Assembly (NCBI RefSeq): GCF_949987515.2
Contig: NC_082689.1
Location: forward strand, 70,244,267-70,308,266
Length of the DNA stretch: 64,000 nt
DNA from: Delphinus delphis
Lineage: Eukaryota > Chordata > Mammalia > Artiodactyla > Delphinidae
Direction: 5' to 3'
A program made the position numbers and the translations under genes. Every line of letters begins with the position of its first letter. The stretch's first letter is position 1. Below are positions 11,270 through 25,264 of the stretch, piece after piece. Below the pieces are notes generated by a model. The model made no database searches, had not been told where the DNA came from, and saw only the letters and a list, made by a program, of their open reading frames with translations.

Positions 11270-12430
11270 AACAAATAAAATAAAATATTGTGATAAAAGT
11301 GGAAGATAATCAGTGGAGCAGAAATTAATCTAAGGATTGGACCCTGGAACATAAAAGTTTTCATCTTGATTCAAAAAGTCTTTTTAAATCAGTAGGAAAG
11401 AAGTATTATTCAATAGATATCCAGAGACAATTGCTTAACAACTGGAAAAAATGATCAAATCCTAACTTTACATGATAAACTAAAATAAATTGCAGATTGA
11501 TTAAAGCATTAAATGCATGAAATGAAAGCAAATAACAAAACATATATAAAACAAAGTAATCAAATGTATCAGAGAAAAATATAAGTGAATAATCTTTGTG
11601 AGGAATATTATTTAAAGGTAATAAGCAAGGATAGAAATTTTAATAAAAACATTTGAATGAGAATTTTAAAATAAAGTCAGTAACAAAATATGATATTAGC
11701 TTAGAAAACTATTTGTAAAATGTATGGAACAGGGTCGGTGTATCCTTATTATATGAAGAACTATCATAAATTAATTAAAAAATATAAACATCCCAAGAGA
11801 AAAAAAAATGGGTGAGGTTTAGGAAAAAGCAAGCTGTAATGAAACAATATAAATGGCAAATAAACATATGAAATATATTAAATTTTTCAAGTAACCAAAG
11901 TAACAAAAACTAAACGAACAAAATGTTTTTCAGACATCGAATTAAAGAAGATTAAAAACCTGGTAACATTTAGTGCTGGTGAAGGTATGGATAAGTAGAC
12001 ACTCTCATACATTTCCATTTTGGAGGACACTTTGAACGTAAGTGTCAAAACTTGTAAATAAAAACAACAACAACAAACTTTTAGACCCTGAAATTCTTCT
12101 TTAGGAAATTTACTTACAGGAAATAATTATAGATGTATGCAAATATTGTCTACAGAGATGTTCATCATAGTATTGTTTATAATGCAGGAAAATTAGAAAC
12201 CACCAAGTACAGTGTCTGAGAACTTAGATAAATTATGGTGCACTAGTTAGGCATTCAAAATAACTCTGTTGACAAATATTTAATGACGTGGGAAAATATT
12301 TATGATATATTTTAAGTGAAAAGTGTAGCTCATGTATCCTAGTTATTTTAAACATATGTTAGTGCATAGGAAAATATGCTGTAAGGATATACTCTAAAAA
12401 GTTAACAGTGGTTCTCTCTCTAACTGGCTA
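11270..12430 (+). mobile_element. Ancient L1/HAL1-like fragment
   Basis: Diverged L1 3' sequence: 'tatggataagtagacactctcat', 'gaaattcttctttaggaaat', 'gatgttcatcatagtattgtt' and 'taaattatggtgcac'. Start and continuity are uncertain. Confidence 0.5.
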
Positions 12431-14470
12431 AGTTATGGGTGATTTTATTTCATTATATTAATTTTCCATAATTGCCAAAATAAACACTTACTAGTTTTAT
12501 AATCAGAAGCAATGTTACACAAATAAGATACATTAAACAATTATTGAAGATGTAGACATTGAAATTTGTGTTTTTCCTCAAGAGACTGGTGGTTTTGGGT
12601 TGCTTTGTGTTGTTTAGGCATGATCTGACGCCAGCTTCTAGGCATTTCATTGAAAAAAAAATCAAATAAATCATTATAATAAAATTATATGCTGATTTTG
12701 TAAAAAATAGGAATCTTTTTTTCAGAGGTAAAATATATTTTCAAATTAGTATAATTAAAAGAATTCAATTAGCATTATATGCCTTTAAATAAAGATTAAA
12801 TGGTTCTCCCTCAAATTATATTATGTAATTCAGCTTCATTTTTTAACTAATGAGAACACAAATAAGTATAATTTTATAATTTGACAGTAGCAGATCATTA
12901 TTTAAATTAAAAATTTCTAAATATTTTTCCATTACTATCGCTAGAGAACAAGTCACACCATAAAATATGGCAAATAACTTCCAGGAAAAGTCTTCATTTG
13001 TTCTTTCTAGAAACTGCTGACAACTGATTTTGTGACAAGCATATGTACATATATTATACTGAAAATAAAATTAATGTAAACTTAATGAAATATTGAAATT
13101 ATGAAGGGCAAAGCACTTGATAGTTAAAACTTCATAGTTAAAACGACCCATTCTTGCTCATATACCCTTTCATTTTCTATTTATGTTAATAAAACAAACT
13201 TTGCACAATCCTCAAATGACAAATTTATATAGACTCCCAAATAGCAAATACTGTGCATGATCTTCTTTTAGGCTCTGATTTTTAGGTATGACTAATTTGG
13301 CTGGCAGTACGATAAGCAACAACCTGAATGACAGGTAAATAGGAGGGGGTAAATTCCAAGCACTGTCTGAATGAGAAGTGCAACTCATTTTCCATAACCC
13401 AGACGCCTTTTTAACACATCAATGCATTCTCCATCTGAAAACTGGTGTTGGTCCCAAAGGAGAAAACACTGCCCTCCAGTGGTCTTCACTGGAAAAATGG
13501 AAATAGTTTCAGGTACCATGACTGCAGCATGTATGTAAAACATTGTGAATATTTATCCAGTCTCATCTCTGGCTATATTTCTTAAGCTGAAGCCTATGTC
13601 TACAACCGAGCATAAGGACAAAACCTCCAAAGTAAATTCTAATATATAGGTAGTTACTCTAGTTAAATAGAAATATTAACTAGGATGAATGATTGTGGCA
13701 TATGATCGCCAAAGCTGACCATTTATTTGACTATCACAATTGGATTATGTTAGCCACCTATAGCTTCTCACTTCCCAGATAAGGGAGAAGAGATTTCATC
13801 TCTATGTTTCCCTTGTTGGCCAATTTTTTAGCTAAAAGACATTTAAAATTGTACAGCAGGCAGAACCCCAGGGGACCGAACAGTGTTCCAACATCCTTAA
13901 AGGCTTCCCATCACTTGAAAAACCAAATTCTTCCTCCTGTTTCTTAAACTAACCAAAGTAGGCAAAAGCAATTTTAAAAAGTCTTTGTGTCTAGCATTGG
14001 AACTTTCTCGTATTTCACACCATTATATAAATGTCACTCTAACCTATATGTATCACAAATGCTACGCTAAATTAGGGCCAAATTTGCAACCTAGTTTAAC
14101 TGGGTTTCCTCTTTTTGCAAATGCAGTTTTTGTGTCTGCATTTAGCAATGCATACAAAACTGTCCGTGTAGCTAACTGCTTCGAATTGCTAAATTTGAGG
14201 ATGGATGTGTAGATCGCCTGAGTCTTTATGCATGTGCCAAAGCAATCCTGTTCCTAGTCATATAAAGACTTCCCAATCAGATGGACCTTGACTACACTGC
14301 TAAATTCTTGAACTACTTCATTGACTTTCTTTGATTTAGTAAAGGAAAAATGGAATTTTAAGAGGGGAGAGTTGGTTTTCTACCCTCCATGCCTCTATCT
14401 TTCAGACATCAGAATGGAAGTGCCTTACATGATGAGAGTGCAGACTTGAGGGTTCCACGGCCATAGGGGC
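12431..14470. other. AT-rich intergenic DNA, no gene seen
   Basis: No recognisable repeat family. The block at about 13985-14215 is less AT-biased and has paired TTTGCAAATGCAG / CTGCATTTAG words. It might be constrained, but nothing identifies it. Confidence 0.4.
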
Positions 14471-14615
14471 TCATCCACTACTAGCTATCTGATTTAAACT
14501 TAGCCTCATTTTCCTCATCAGTAAAATAATAATGCTTGTCTCATAAGGTGGTTATTATGATTGAATGAGGAAATGTATGTGAAGTACCTAGTACAGAGAA
14601 CCAAGAAATTATTAT
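14470..14615 (+). mobile_element. MIR fragment
   Basis: MIR 3' half: 'tagcctcattttcctcatcagtaaaataataatg' type core, then 'gaatgaggaaatgtatgtgaag'. Old and without flanking repeats. Confidence 0.7.
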
Positions 14616-17600
14616 TATTCTATCACCATAATTTCCTAGACTATTAATCCAATGGCCAAGTAGATTACCTAGAGGCATGATTTTCTAAAAATATTATTCT
14701 TTTAGCACGTTGAGTAAAGGCTCCTCATTCAGTTTATTATATAGAGTCCTCCAGATAGATTCTTCAAAACAAATACCCTGTGCTAAGATAAAATATTTTA
14801 GCATCATAGTGTTCAAATATAGCACCTTTAAATATGAATCAAGTTTTTCTTCCTTTCACTCCCACAGAAGGTGGTGTCTATTATATATTCACCCGGATTC
14901 ACAAAGTGCTTTAGAGTTAAAAAAAAAGTCAAACATAAAACATAATTATTATGAAGGTGGTATAGGAATTAGACATATCTGGGTATATTGTAGTAAATTA
15001 TAAAGTTTCTGGGCTTGAGAATATAGAATTCCACAACCATGCCCATTCTGGTTATTTAACTCAACTGAGAAAATATACACTTCAGAAAGAAATATTGCTT
15101 TCTTTCAGAGATTAATGCACTTTCCTTTAGGATGAAGAAAAATCTACAGACACATTTTAATAAGACTTCTCACTGGCTGTTGTGAAGAGTTTTTACTGAG
15201 CCGTGGTCCCACATCTCCATCTCCTCCCACTGTGCACACCTGAAGCATTAGAAAACAGGATTTCTATCTGGAGAAATTAATTGAGAGCTATCTTCACTGT
15301 ACATGACATCTCACCAATCATCTCATGATGCTCTGTCAACATAGAATTTTGATTAATAAATATAGCTCTTATAATGCAAATTGTTTATGATTTAAAATAG
15401 TAGGATATATTGAATGGAGAATACAGTGACTTAATAAGTATTTTATATTTATCAAACTCAGAAAATTTTGAGATGAAGTTTCGTTTAAAGATGCAGCAAA
15501 GTAAGTACAGCTAGATATTGCAATTGTGTATATGTGTTACACTGAAGCCCAAATATAAGCTTGATCTGTATATCAATAAATGCAAAGAAAATAAACTTTG
15601 GTTAAAACAGTTATAGCTAATCTAAATTAATCTCAAAATTTGACAATGAAACATGAATTTGTGACAAACATCCTGAATTTTTAAAAATCCATCATATTTG
15701 TAACAGTATGAAAATAAAGTCAGAACACTTTTTCTGGATATAATTATATAATTATTATAATTCTCTACCTTAACAGATGACAATTTTAGAAAACTCTAAG
15801 TACAGTTTCTAGTATATGTACTAAAATAAAATGTAACAGATAGACAACTCATCATAGTAAAAGTAACACATTCAAATTTAGTAATTTATTTTCCAGGTGG
15901 AAACCAGGCTTCTTGGAAGACTTCAAACTATGCCAAATGGTCTGATTTACCATAGAGGTACGCACTAGAGGACTAAATTTACTTCTGTGTAATTTTTGTT
16001 AACTACATTTTACATGCAAATGTCTATACAACCATGTTAATGAAGTTATGGAGAAGGAAAGAAAGTTGGCATTCCCATTGTTCTGTTTTATTCAAAAGCA
16101 ACTTGTCAATTGACTATATATCATTTTAAACTAGTTTTCATTTAGTCATAAGAAAACAGAAAAGTCTAAGAATGCATTCTAATTGGATCACAAGTCAAGA
16201 AAAATAATACTTATGAATAGAATTTAGACTTGATAATTTTTCTCCTATACCTTATAATCTTCAGAACACAGGATACTTTTATTGGAATCAGACCAAAAAA
16301 GTTCTGTTAATCATGAACATTTAGAAAAGTGCAATCTACCGACCCAGAGGAAAGGAGTTGTGTGCTTCTTATTAAGGGCTAAAAATGTTCTGTACCCGAA
16401 ATGGGATTGGTTGTTTAATTGACTGTTATCCAAAAATTGTATCCAAGTAGTATAAACAAACATATTTAAATTCCACATGAGTGAAGTTCCTATTAAAAAT
16501 TTGATATTCAAACTTCCAAGAGTTAATAATCCAAAACTTGCCTCAGATTATAAAAGAAGTGTTTCCAGGGTGTAAGAAAAAGAGTGTTTTTAAGCTAAAG
16601 GCACACTTGATTGGCAGTAAAACTGAAAGTACTAATGCCAGAAGCATAGGTGATAGGAGAAAAAGGCAGAAATAATGGTCGCAATTCTGCATTTATGGTA
16701 CATGTTACAGTTAGGACTGTATCTCCAACTGAGACATCTTGAAAATAAAGCAAAATAAAACCTACTTCACCCTTACACACTGAAGGGAATCAGGATCCTG
16801 ACCCAAATTTCAAACTCCCAGAACTTGGAAATATCGGTAAAACCCCCAACACCAACATTTCTGAAACCTGCCACATCCCAGAAAGAGGCAGATCTTCAAC
16901 CATGGAAATATGACTATTAAGAATTCACAGATTATCTGAAACATTTGCTAATCACCCCACCCCCGTGCTAGAGAGAAAGGCTCAAAGCACTGGGAAAAGC
17001 CTGCTGTGAAAACGTTAGGCCCTTCTTGGGGTTTAGGTTGTCAACCTATTCCCAGCCACAGCTATTGTATGACTGTATCAGGGGAAACAGAGTACTTGTG
17101 TGTGAGAATTGGGGTGCAGTGGGGGGACCAGAATGTTAAGAAATTTAACAAATTCATACGATTTTTTTTTCTTTAAACATTTGAGAGTGTTGTGTTTATA
17201 CATGCTGGGCAACATAAACCATAAATCTTGCTGGATTTCTGCAAACTGCTGCGTGAAGCCCACAAACGGCATTCCTGTCAATGGGAGGAAGAGACAGACA
17301 GAAATCAAGACACAGACAGGCAGCACCCCCAGGATGTGAAGCCTGCTCCTACTGCAAGCTGTAGTGGAAAGGGATGATGACATCCAGAACAAAATGTCTT
17401 TTCCACGAGGATGCTAAAGCTCTTGCTTTGTGTTCTCTGTGCAGAGAAAGAATGATCAGTGGAAAGGGCTTCCTTTCCACCCTTTTCTGGAATCACAATA
17501 TAAGGGGTTTTAGTTATTTTTAAACTTCTTCCTTTAGAGTCTATTGTTATGTTCCATAAAACAGACAAAACTGAGCAAGACAACAAAGACTTGATCTGTA

Positions 17601-17759
17601 GGAGAAAAAGTAATACAGAGCAAGTCCTCTCCAGAGGGTAATTAAACCTTAGTCATTCATCCTAGAAGTCCCAGTTACAGTTAAGGTTAATGTTCAGGTA
17701 GCTTCTTTCCATTTTCTTAAAAAAATTTTTTTAAACATTTTTTTTTTTTTTTTTTTGCA
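14616..17759. other. Intergenic, no gene or clear repeat
   Basis: Unique-looking sequence with moderate AT content. Open frames (for example 14710-15003 plus, 17078-17392 minus) have no recognisable domain. Confidence 0.4.
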
Positions 17760-18060
17760 GAATGTTATACTATTAATTGCCAATTTGCATATGTGTGCAG
17801 CTGCTGTTTTGGCTCTGAACTCAATCCGATAAGCTTGCTGGAGGTATCGCAGAGCACTTGGCAGCTTTCCTATTTGAAAAGAAAGCCTCTCTCCACTACA
17901 GAACAGCTGATCGTCTATCAGCGATAGACCCTGATGGCGTGAATTACAATTACACTACTTTTCACACTAAATCTGGGTGATAGCTACTTGGAAAGAAGTT
18001 TCATCATTTTTTACCACAAACTGGAAAAAGAATTACATGGTCATGCTGTGCTTTTAAAGG
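17760..18060. promoter_or_regulatory. Candidate conserved noncoding element
   Basis: Non-repetitive block dense in transcription-factor-like words: TTAATTGCC, octamer ATTTGCAT (17783-17790), E-box CAGCTG (17798-17803), and a perfect 7-bp-arm hairpin gtctatc-agc-gatagac (17913-17929). There is no coding frame. The regulatory role is inferred from composition and from its place in a SINE-free domain; conservation has not been measured. Confidence 0.35.
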
Positions 18061-19149
18061 CAGTTTGGTTCACTTTTGTCTATTTAACACCTAATTCCAA
18101 GAAGTCCATAGGCATCCAGATATCTGAATGGCGCGTAATGAATTCACTGTTTAGATGGAAGATTTAAAAAATCTACCTCAAATTACATTTATTAACAGGG
18201 CGACCAGGAAGTGTTAAAGTTGTTAGACGCTTCATTTATTAAATAATTTGTGGGTATTTTCAGTTGTCATATCTAGAGTCATGGCGTTTGCTTATTTTTT
18301 TTTAATTAGCAATCCAAAACAATGCTACTGCAATTTAACAATTCATCACATAATCTTGGGCTCTTCAGTTCTGCTGTTAATGTTAGATAATTCAGATGGT
18401 TATTTTGATCTGTTTATAAACGATTTGGGTTGCACTGTGCTGTGAGGGGGCTGCAGCCAGGCAAGTCTTTCTCATCTTCCTTGCATTGCTCAGGGTAGCT
18501 GAGGGGCCTTCTCAAAATGCATTTGGGGAGTTTAGCGTCTAGCAGGAGGAAACCAGGAATGGGGGCAGAGGACACTAAAATAACTGGATTTATTATCATT
18601 ACTAAACTTCTTTATTAATTTACATTCCCTGTCTGCCTGGAAAACTGAGGAAAGACCTCTTTGCCAAAGTGCGTCTTATCAGATGCAAAGTGCGTGTCTC
18701 TCGTTTCCTGGGAGGTTAGAAAGTCCCTTCTTCCCTCTTGCCAGAAGAACCCAATCATCAGAAAATGTAAGAAGCCCCCAAACATCCCTCTTCTTCTCAG
18801 TCTCCCCTCAAATCTCTTCCCCTCCCATCTGACATTTAACTCCATTTGTTTAAAGCAAACGCCCGCCCGCCCCCCCAAAAATGGAGTTAAACCCACCTCA
18901 AGCAGCAGAAGTGGAACACACTCATCCTGACGTAGTGAACCTAAGAGAAAAATAGATTTTGTTTTCCTTTTCTAGTCGCTAGCTTTATTAGATTTCTCAC
19001 TCTCACAGATTATCCGAAGACTACCCATTGATTGATCGCCCGTAGAGCTGCATTTGGTGTAAAGAAAAAACTCACAGCTTTATTGGCTCCCAGGAGACAA
19101 AACAAACAGAACAAGATATTCATATTAATGCAAACAATGCAACAAATGA
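18061..19149. other. Non-repetitive sequence with a 13-bp inverted repeat
   Basis: No gene. TTTAACTCCATTT (18835-18847) and its exact reverse complement (18879-18891) are separated by 31 nt that include a C-rich tract. A TGATTGATTGATC-like PBX/HOX-type word lies near 19028. Confidence 0.5.
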
Positions 19150-19440
19150 GGGGAAGAAACGCCCGGCTGAAGCGAGGCGTCGAGCGGCCGACCGGGCCGG
19201 GAAGCGCGGGGCTGGGGGGCCGAGGGTTCCGGGCGCCCCCAGCCGTCGGTGCCCGCGTCGCCCGCCGCCCACAGGGGCCACGGGGCCAGGCGTCCGGCTC
19301 CAGGCCTCGCGGGCCCGGGCAGGCCCCGGGCGGCGAGAGAAGGCCTCCAGGCCGGGCCTCCGGAAGGGCCTGCTCGGGCCCTCACCGCTTCCCGGGGCGG
19401 GCCTGGAAGGACCTAGCGCTCCTGGCTCCTCTCCCTTCCC
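19150..19440. promoter_or_regulatory. CpG island 1
   Basis: Abrupt change from AT-rich DNA to a GC- and CpG-dense segment (many cg in gcccggctgaagcgaggcg, cgggcccgggcaggcccc and similar). Open frames on both strands here (up to 200 codons, 19032-19634) are expected from high GC and show no domain. It may be an unannotated lncRNA promoter or a developmental regulatory island. Confidence 0.75.
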
Positions 19441-20635
19441 TTCTTCCCGACGCTTCTAGGGGCCCAATTCCCGAGTCTCAGTTTCCCTTGGCACCTGGGT
19501 CAGAGGTTGAAGTGAAGAATTCCCGCTGCGCCTCCTCGCCCACCTGGGCAGCCTGGAAGGAGAGGTTAGCAAGACTCCAGAGAACCCAGGAGTTAGGGAG
19601 GAAGCCAAGCAATACGCGCCCTCTCTCCCTTTGAAAAGCTCACATTATGCTGGAGGAGACTAGATCAACACACACGTTTCGACACAACGCAAAACATTGT
19701 ATAATCAAAAGCGAGGAGAGCAGTGTGTACAGCAAAGCCTGAGAGCTATTTAAGAGGCACCGAGACTCTCCTTGTGGAATGAGAAAGCAAGAAAGAAAAT
19801 TCCGGGCACAATAGGGGTATTTGCTCTACCCCTAATTCCCTACCCCCAACCATGCACAGAAAAGCGAAAAAGTACGGGAAAATCTGTTAGGTAAGACTTG
19901 ACTTCACATCTTTTTAGTCAACAAGATATTACAAATAGGGGTGCATAGGGCATACTTACAGTAAAAAAATTATTTGTTGTTTATCTAAAATTCAGATTTA
20001 ACTGGGCATCCTGTATTTTTATTTGCTAAACCGGGCAATCTTAACTAAGAATACTTTATTGAGGAAAACTGTATGAGAAGCAAGGCTCTTTCTCCGATGT
20101 ATATTAATCAGGATATTCGGGACATTTTTAATGGGACTTTGCCTTGGAGAGGAAATGAGTCATCCCCACAGCACACTTTCCCAAGCACATGGTGGGGTGG
20201 AAGAGGATGAAATGACTGAAACACTTGGAAACGTCCTTATTTTTGGAGGAAGTGGCAGAGTTTTTTACTCTTGTTGACTCTTATCTGGACAATGGACCAG
20301 TGTCCTTTCCCTGAGGCTGGCTCCTTTCCAGGCCAGTCCAAGGTACCATAGCATCACCTAGAAGTGGAGTGTCACTTACAATGGCACTCCCATATTGGGA
20401 TCGTGTATTTTTTTCTAACTCTTACTGGAGAGCCACATTACTCCTTGGTATAATTGTACTTCGAAAGAAACTAAGTTGGGACTTGACAACTTTAAAGATG
20501 TGAGGGTGGAGCAAAATCTGCTTTGAAATTTATCAAGCATTCTAACCTACAAGTAGATCTTATCCAGGCCTTGCCCCGTAGATGCTGAAGGAAAAGACTT
20601 TCAAAATGCCAGTGGTAAAACCTCAGGATACTGGA

Positions 20636-20691
<56 letters not shown>

Positions 20692-23600
20692 AAGTGTGTG
20701 TTTAAGTGTGTCACAAAGCTGCTTAGCAGAGGAAGCCTGCTGCTTGCATTTCTTCCTCAGTCCTGGTTGGAGAGAGCTTTTTCAAGGAAGCTGTATCACC
20801 CTTACTGATACTTCGAATTCCTAGTGAGCTTGCCTTCCTTTCAAGCCAGTTGCTTGAAGTTGTATGAATACACCCACACAGGATGCCCCTTTCTTGCTAG
20901 CAATTAGTGCTATTTAACAACTGCAAACGGAGAAACTATTTGTCTAATGAGAGCTGTTTTCAGTGTTGATTCACCAACACTCTAGGGAAGACAGTGTAAA
21001 GCTGAGACCTCCTGGTGAGTCTCGGGTCCATCAAGACAAGTGAAGGCCACCTCTTGAAGAAAATGAAGTCTCTGCTTTAGAGAATGTTTTAGTTCCAGAT
21101 TAATAGTTTTAGAAAATATATAGGCTCGCTTCCAGTTCATACTGGTTTATTTTTTTTTCTTTCCCATACAAACTATAACCTTTGATTTAGAATTTGGATT
21201 ATTAAATGGTTAGCCTTGTGGTTTGGGTGTCACGGTGAGGTTTTAACCCCATGCTTTAGAGGTACAAATCCTTTTTACCTTCTCTCCTACCTCAGATTGT
21301 GTCTCACGCTGCAAAATACATTCCAACACTTGCTGTTTGTTCATTGGAGCAGGCATGAGGTATCTCAACACTCAGTTCGCTAAGATGCTTCTTCTCCCAG
21401 CAGACACGTTCTGGGGCCCTGCGTTAGGGTGATGATAAATTGATAATCCCCCTATAGTACACTCCATCCCATTGTCAGGGAACCTACTGTCTCTGTGGTT
21501 TAGCATAATGGGTAGTATCTTTGTGTACAAAAGATTCCAGATATAAGGTAGTTTAAGCATCCTATGAAGTCAAGTACAAAGCCAATGAAAAAGTATATCT
21601 TTTTTGAGGTAAAGGATTATTATGGGAAAAAGTGGATTGAAATGCAGGAGAGCTTGAGCTGGGTTCTAGCTTTCTCAGTGGGTTTGAAGGACTCATTCAT
21701 TTTCTCTAGACACAGCTTTGTTTTGCTGTTTTCTGGCTTGTTTTTTTTTTCTTTTGGTCCACACAAAAAGAAAGTTGGATTAGGCAATCTATAAGATTTT
21801 ATTTCTAAAATAATTATTCCTTGAATTAATAAGCAATAACTCATCTTTTGTACACTGTTTCCAAAAGATATAAGCAAGGTATTTTTAAAATTTATTCATG
21901 ATATAGCCCTAAACAACAAAGAAAGCATGGGCAGACTCCAGGTTATCCGGGCATTCCAGATCCCAAGGGGATATTCAAATGAGGGAGACCAGTTCAACAT
22001 CAAGGGCTTGCATAATCAGGTGCAAATACTCTGGAAAAGTGTGAGTGACTTAAAGACAAACAACCCTGTACAGACAGGACAAAGGGATAACATGTTTGAG
22101 AACTTATACTTCAGTCCTATTTGGGAACCTTGACCTCAGAAAGAAGAGAACTGCAATAAAGCAAAAGCTAAAGTTATTTAATAAATATACGCAGCATCCT
22201 CATTCCGAATATTCTAGTGCTCGCTGCGCTTTAAGTGTATGAATTCACTCTGAGACAGGAGGAAATTAGCAGTCTAATTGTAACTGGTTCTAGAAATGAC
22301 CTATAAGACTTGCTTCCTTATATATTATCAGTGTCATTAGGTGAAGTGTCTTTTAATTTGAGGCCCTCCTTGAACTGTAAGCTCCAACAAGCTTTCGCTA
22401 AACAGACTTCATTCACATTCTGAATCAGGTTTTTGTCTCACACATATTAACTTTTACAAAACAGAAAGAAACAATAGAGCTTATTAGGAAAAACTTGTTT
22501 TGAATAGTAAATTAAGCATAATGGAAATAGGCACATGTTTTAGCACGGTTCCCCCCCCCTCCCTTTATACCAATTGAACATTTACATCTTTTTCAAAGTG
22601 CTGTGATTTTCCCCTTAAGTCTTAAGCTGGCATCACGCACTTTCAATAAGTGAAACTTAACATCACTTGTATTTACTGAGAGTAATCATTGTAATACTGT
22701 GGATTCCAAATGCACAGCCTTCCCTAAAAAGAGTTTTAAGTAGTCACCCCTAAACTGTATTAATCAAGTCATTGTGGCATTCTAAGAATACAAAGAACTA
22801 CCTAATTTCAAAGACAGTGTAAAATCAACTGTCAGTTTTGACTAGATTCAAATGATGCCCTGTTCTTGAGACTGGACACCTGTACATTCAGAGGTACACC
22901 TGACTACATGGTTTGTTATTGAGAGATATGTCCCAGGTGGAGGCACTTTCAAAGCCAATATATTTTCTTTATAACTGGTGTCAAATTGATGTATATATTA
23001 AAAAATCTTGGAAAATGATCTCAAAAAGGAAGTAACAGCCCAATGAGCCATATGTTCAGGGAACCTAACAGGTTTCCATTGGGACCAAATTTCACTTCAC
23101 CTTTTTGTCCTTATGTGCAAATAAAAACTTATCTGTAAATACACCATTAAAACAATCATGCAAATTTGTGAAGTCTATAGACTGAGAAGAAATTACACTA
23201 AATCCATAATAACCAAGTTGTTGGAAGGTAAAGGATTTGATTATATATTAGAAATATATAACACAACATGGAATTGAACTAAATTTATTTGTACTTTATA
23301 GGTTTACCACATCAGAGAGAGACACTTTGCTTACACAGAATTGGTTAATGGAGAAAAGGCTGATGAATAGTTAATAAATTGCTTAATTTTGATGCTGATG
23401 GAGCATCTGAATCTCCAAGTTTACATTAAGAAATGTAAAGTTAATTTTTTTTTCTGTTAGATAGGTTGATATTTTAACAGACTGAGATGCCAGGGAATTT
23501 TCCAAATGCCAGCTAATACTCTAGCACTAAAAAGTCTGTGATGTACTAAGTGCAGAGAGGCCTACTTAGTGGTTTTCCCAAGAGTGGAAACCAAAAAGCA

Positions 23601-24400
23601 TTAACATTTATTTACACACAATTCTTTATACAACACTTTTTAAGAATTTTCAGTTTTAAAACTTTTAAACATTCTGTATGATTTCAGTAGATCCTAACAA
23701 TTTTGCATTCAGCTATTGTATTGGTATGCCTGGGCATATTCTAAAAGGAAAAATTATTCACTCTGTGTGTTTGTGTAGTTTTTCATAGGACTAGGTCAGG
23801 GATGAAGATAGAAAATACCAAAATTTACTCAGGTCATTTTATTTTTTGTGTTGTACTTTTGTTATGAAACATTTCAAACAGAGAAGGGTAGAGAGAGTAA
23901 TATAAATGAAACCGTCATATATATATGACAGTTTTATCAAACTTTCACATTTTATATTGATTTTTTTAAAGAAACAATTGTGTGTGAAGTTATGCAATGG
24001 TAAAGGTCAGCAGAACAAAAATTATACTGCATGGATTACCTTTCAACTGCTTTCTTTTCCATGTCTGGCTTGAGGGAAGGAAGTTTTATTATGTTAATTT
24101 AGGCACCTGGTTAACTAAATAGTACGGAACAAGTTAGAAGAAATTACATTCTCCTTCAGTCCAAATTCCTACCGGTTCTCTGTAGCTGTGTTTCACTTAA
24201 CCTACGTAAGCCATAAGAACGTCAATGTTTCAATGATTTTTATTCTCTAAGGGTAGTTTATGTAAATCTGTAGTAGTAAAAACGTACGAACAAAAGTGTA
24301 TTTTAAGCAAAAGCTCAACAATCAGCTTTTAAATTCAAAAAGTAGACAGAACCTCAGGTTCTGGGCCTGCCTCAACAGGTATAAAGAGACCTTTTCCAGC
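19441..24400. other. Non-repetitive intergenic DNA between CpG islands
   Basis: No gene, SINE or L1 end recognised across about 5 kb, apart from the (TG)n(GA)n microsatellite at 20638-20700 and minor C- or T-runs (for example at 22551-22559). Open frames are short and unrelated to known families. Confidence 0.45.
20638..20700 (+). repeat. Compound (TG)n(GA)n microsatellite
   Basis: A TG run to about 20665 is followed by a GA run to about 20690, then gtgtgtg. Confidence 0.95.
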
Positions 24401-25261
24401 AGAGACTCAGGTTCTGGTGGATTATCTGTACAGGGGCAGCCACGGCCCTGCGGTTTTGACCAGCTTTCCCAAGGCAAGAACGCGGAGCGGAACATTCAGG
24501 CGGGGAGCTGGGCTGCCAGAGATGCCCCGGCCCGGTCCTGCCTCTGGTCACCGCGGCGGAGGGCGCGGGTGGCCGGTTTCTGAAAGGCTTTCTTTCCCCC
24601 GCAACGACTGAATGGTATGATCTCCGGGGGTCCGGAAGCCCCTTAGTCTAGTCTTAGGGTCAGGAGGTCAAGCCTTGGAAGCACAACGAACGCTCAGGCC
24701 CTGTATTTGTCTTCCTCTCGGTGCTTACTAAACCGTGTAAGTCCAGTTGGGGCCTGGCTGGCGAGGGGAGGTTGCTGGGGTCTGCGGGGCTCGACCCGGG
24801 AGACTCTGCCGGCGGTGACCTCGCCCGCGGCCGGCGACGCTGCTCGGGGCGGCGGCGGCGCTGGGGCTGAGTCGGGGGGCCTGCCGTCGGTCCGGGGGAC
24901 CTTTTCCGCCTTCCTGGCTCCGACTCTCTTCCCACCCCTCGCCCTTCCTGACTTCGCCTGGCTTCCCAACTCGCTGCCCACCGCGTTCAATTCACCAGCT
25001 GAAAGCGGTGGGCGCGAGAATGCAGGCTCCCCGGCCTCTCCTCCAAGACCCACTCTCAAGAGGCGCGCGGGGAGCGGGCCGGCCCTCGGAGCACCGCGCG
25101 GGGCAGCGCTCGCCAGCGGCTCGCGAGCGGCCCGGACCCCGGAGGGCGCCCGCGGTGGGCAGCGCAGGGGCTCCCGGGCCGTGGTGGACGCGGTGGCCCG
25201 GCCCAGGTTCCACTTGCCAGCGGCGGGAAGGACGCGCGGGAAAGAGAGGGAGCAGGAAGCG

Positions 25262-25264
<3 letters not shown>

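Noticed and set aside
19032..19634. 200-codon open frame over the first CpG island
   Set aside because: Ala/Arg/Pro/Gly-rich composition from GC-rich DNA; an overlapping antisense frame is also open; no domain and no splice context.
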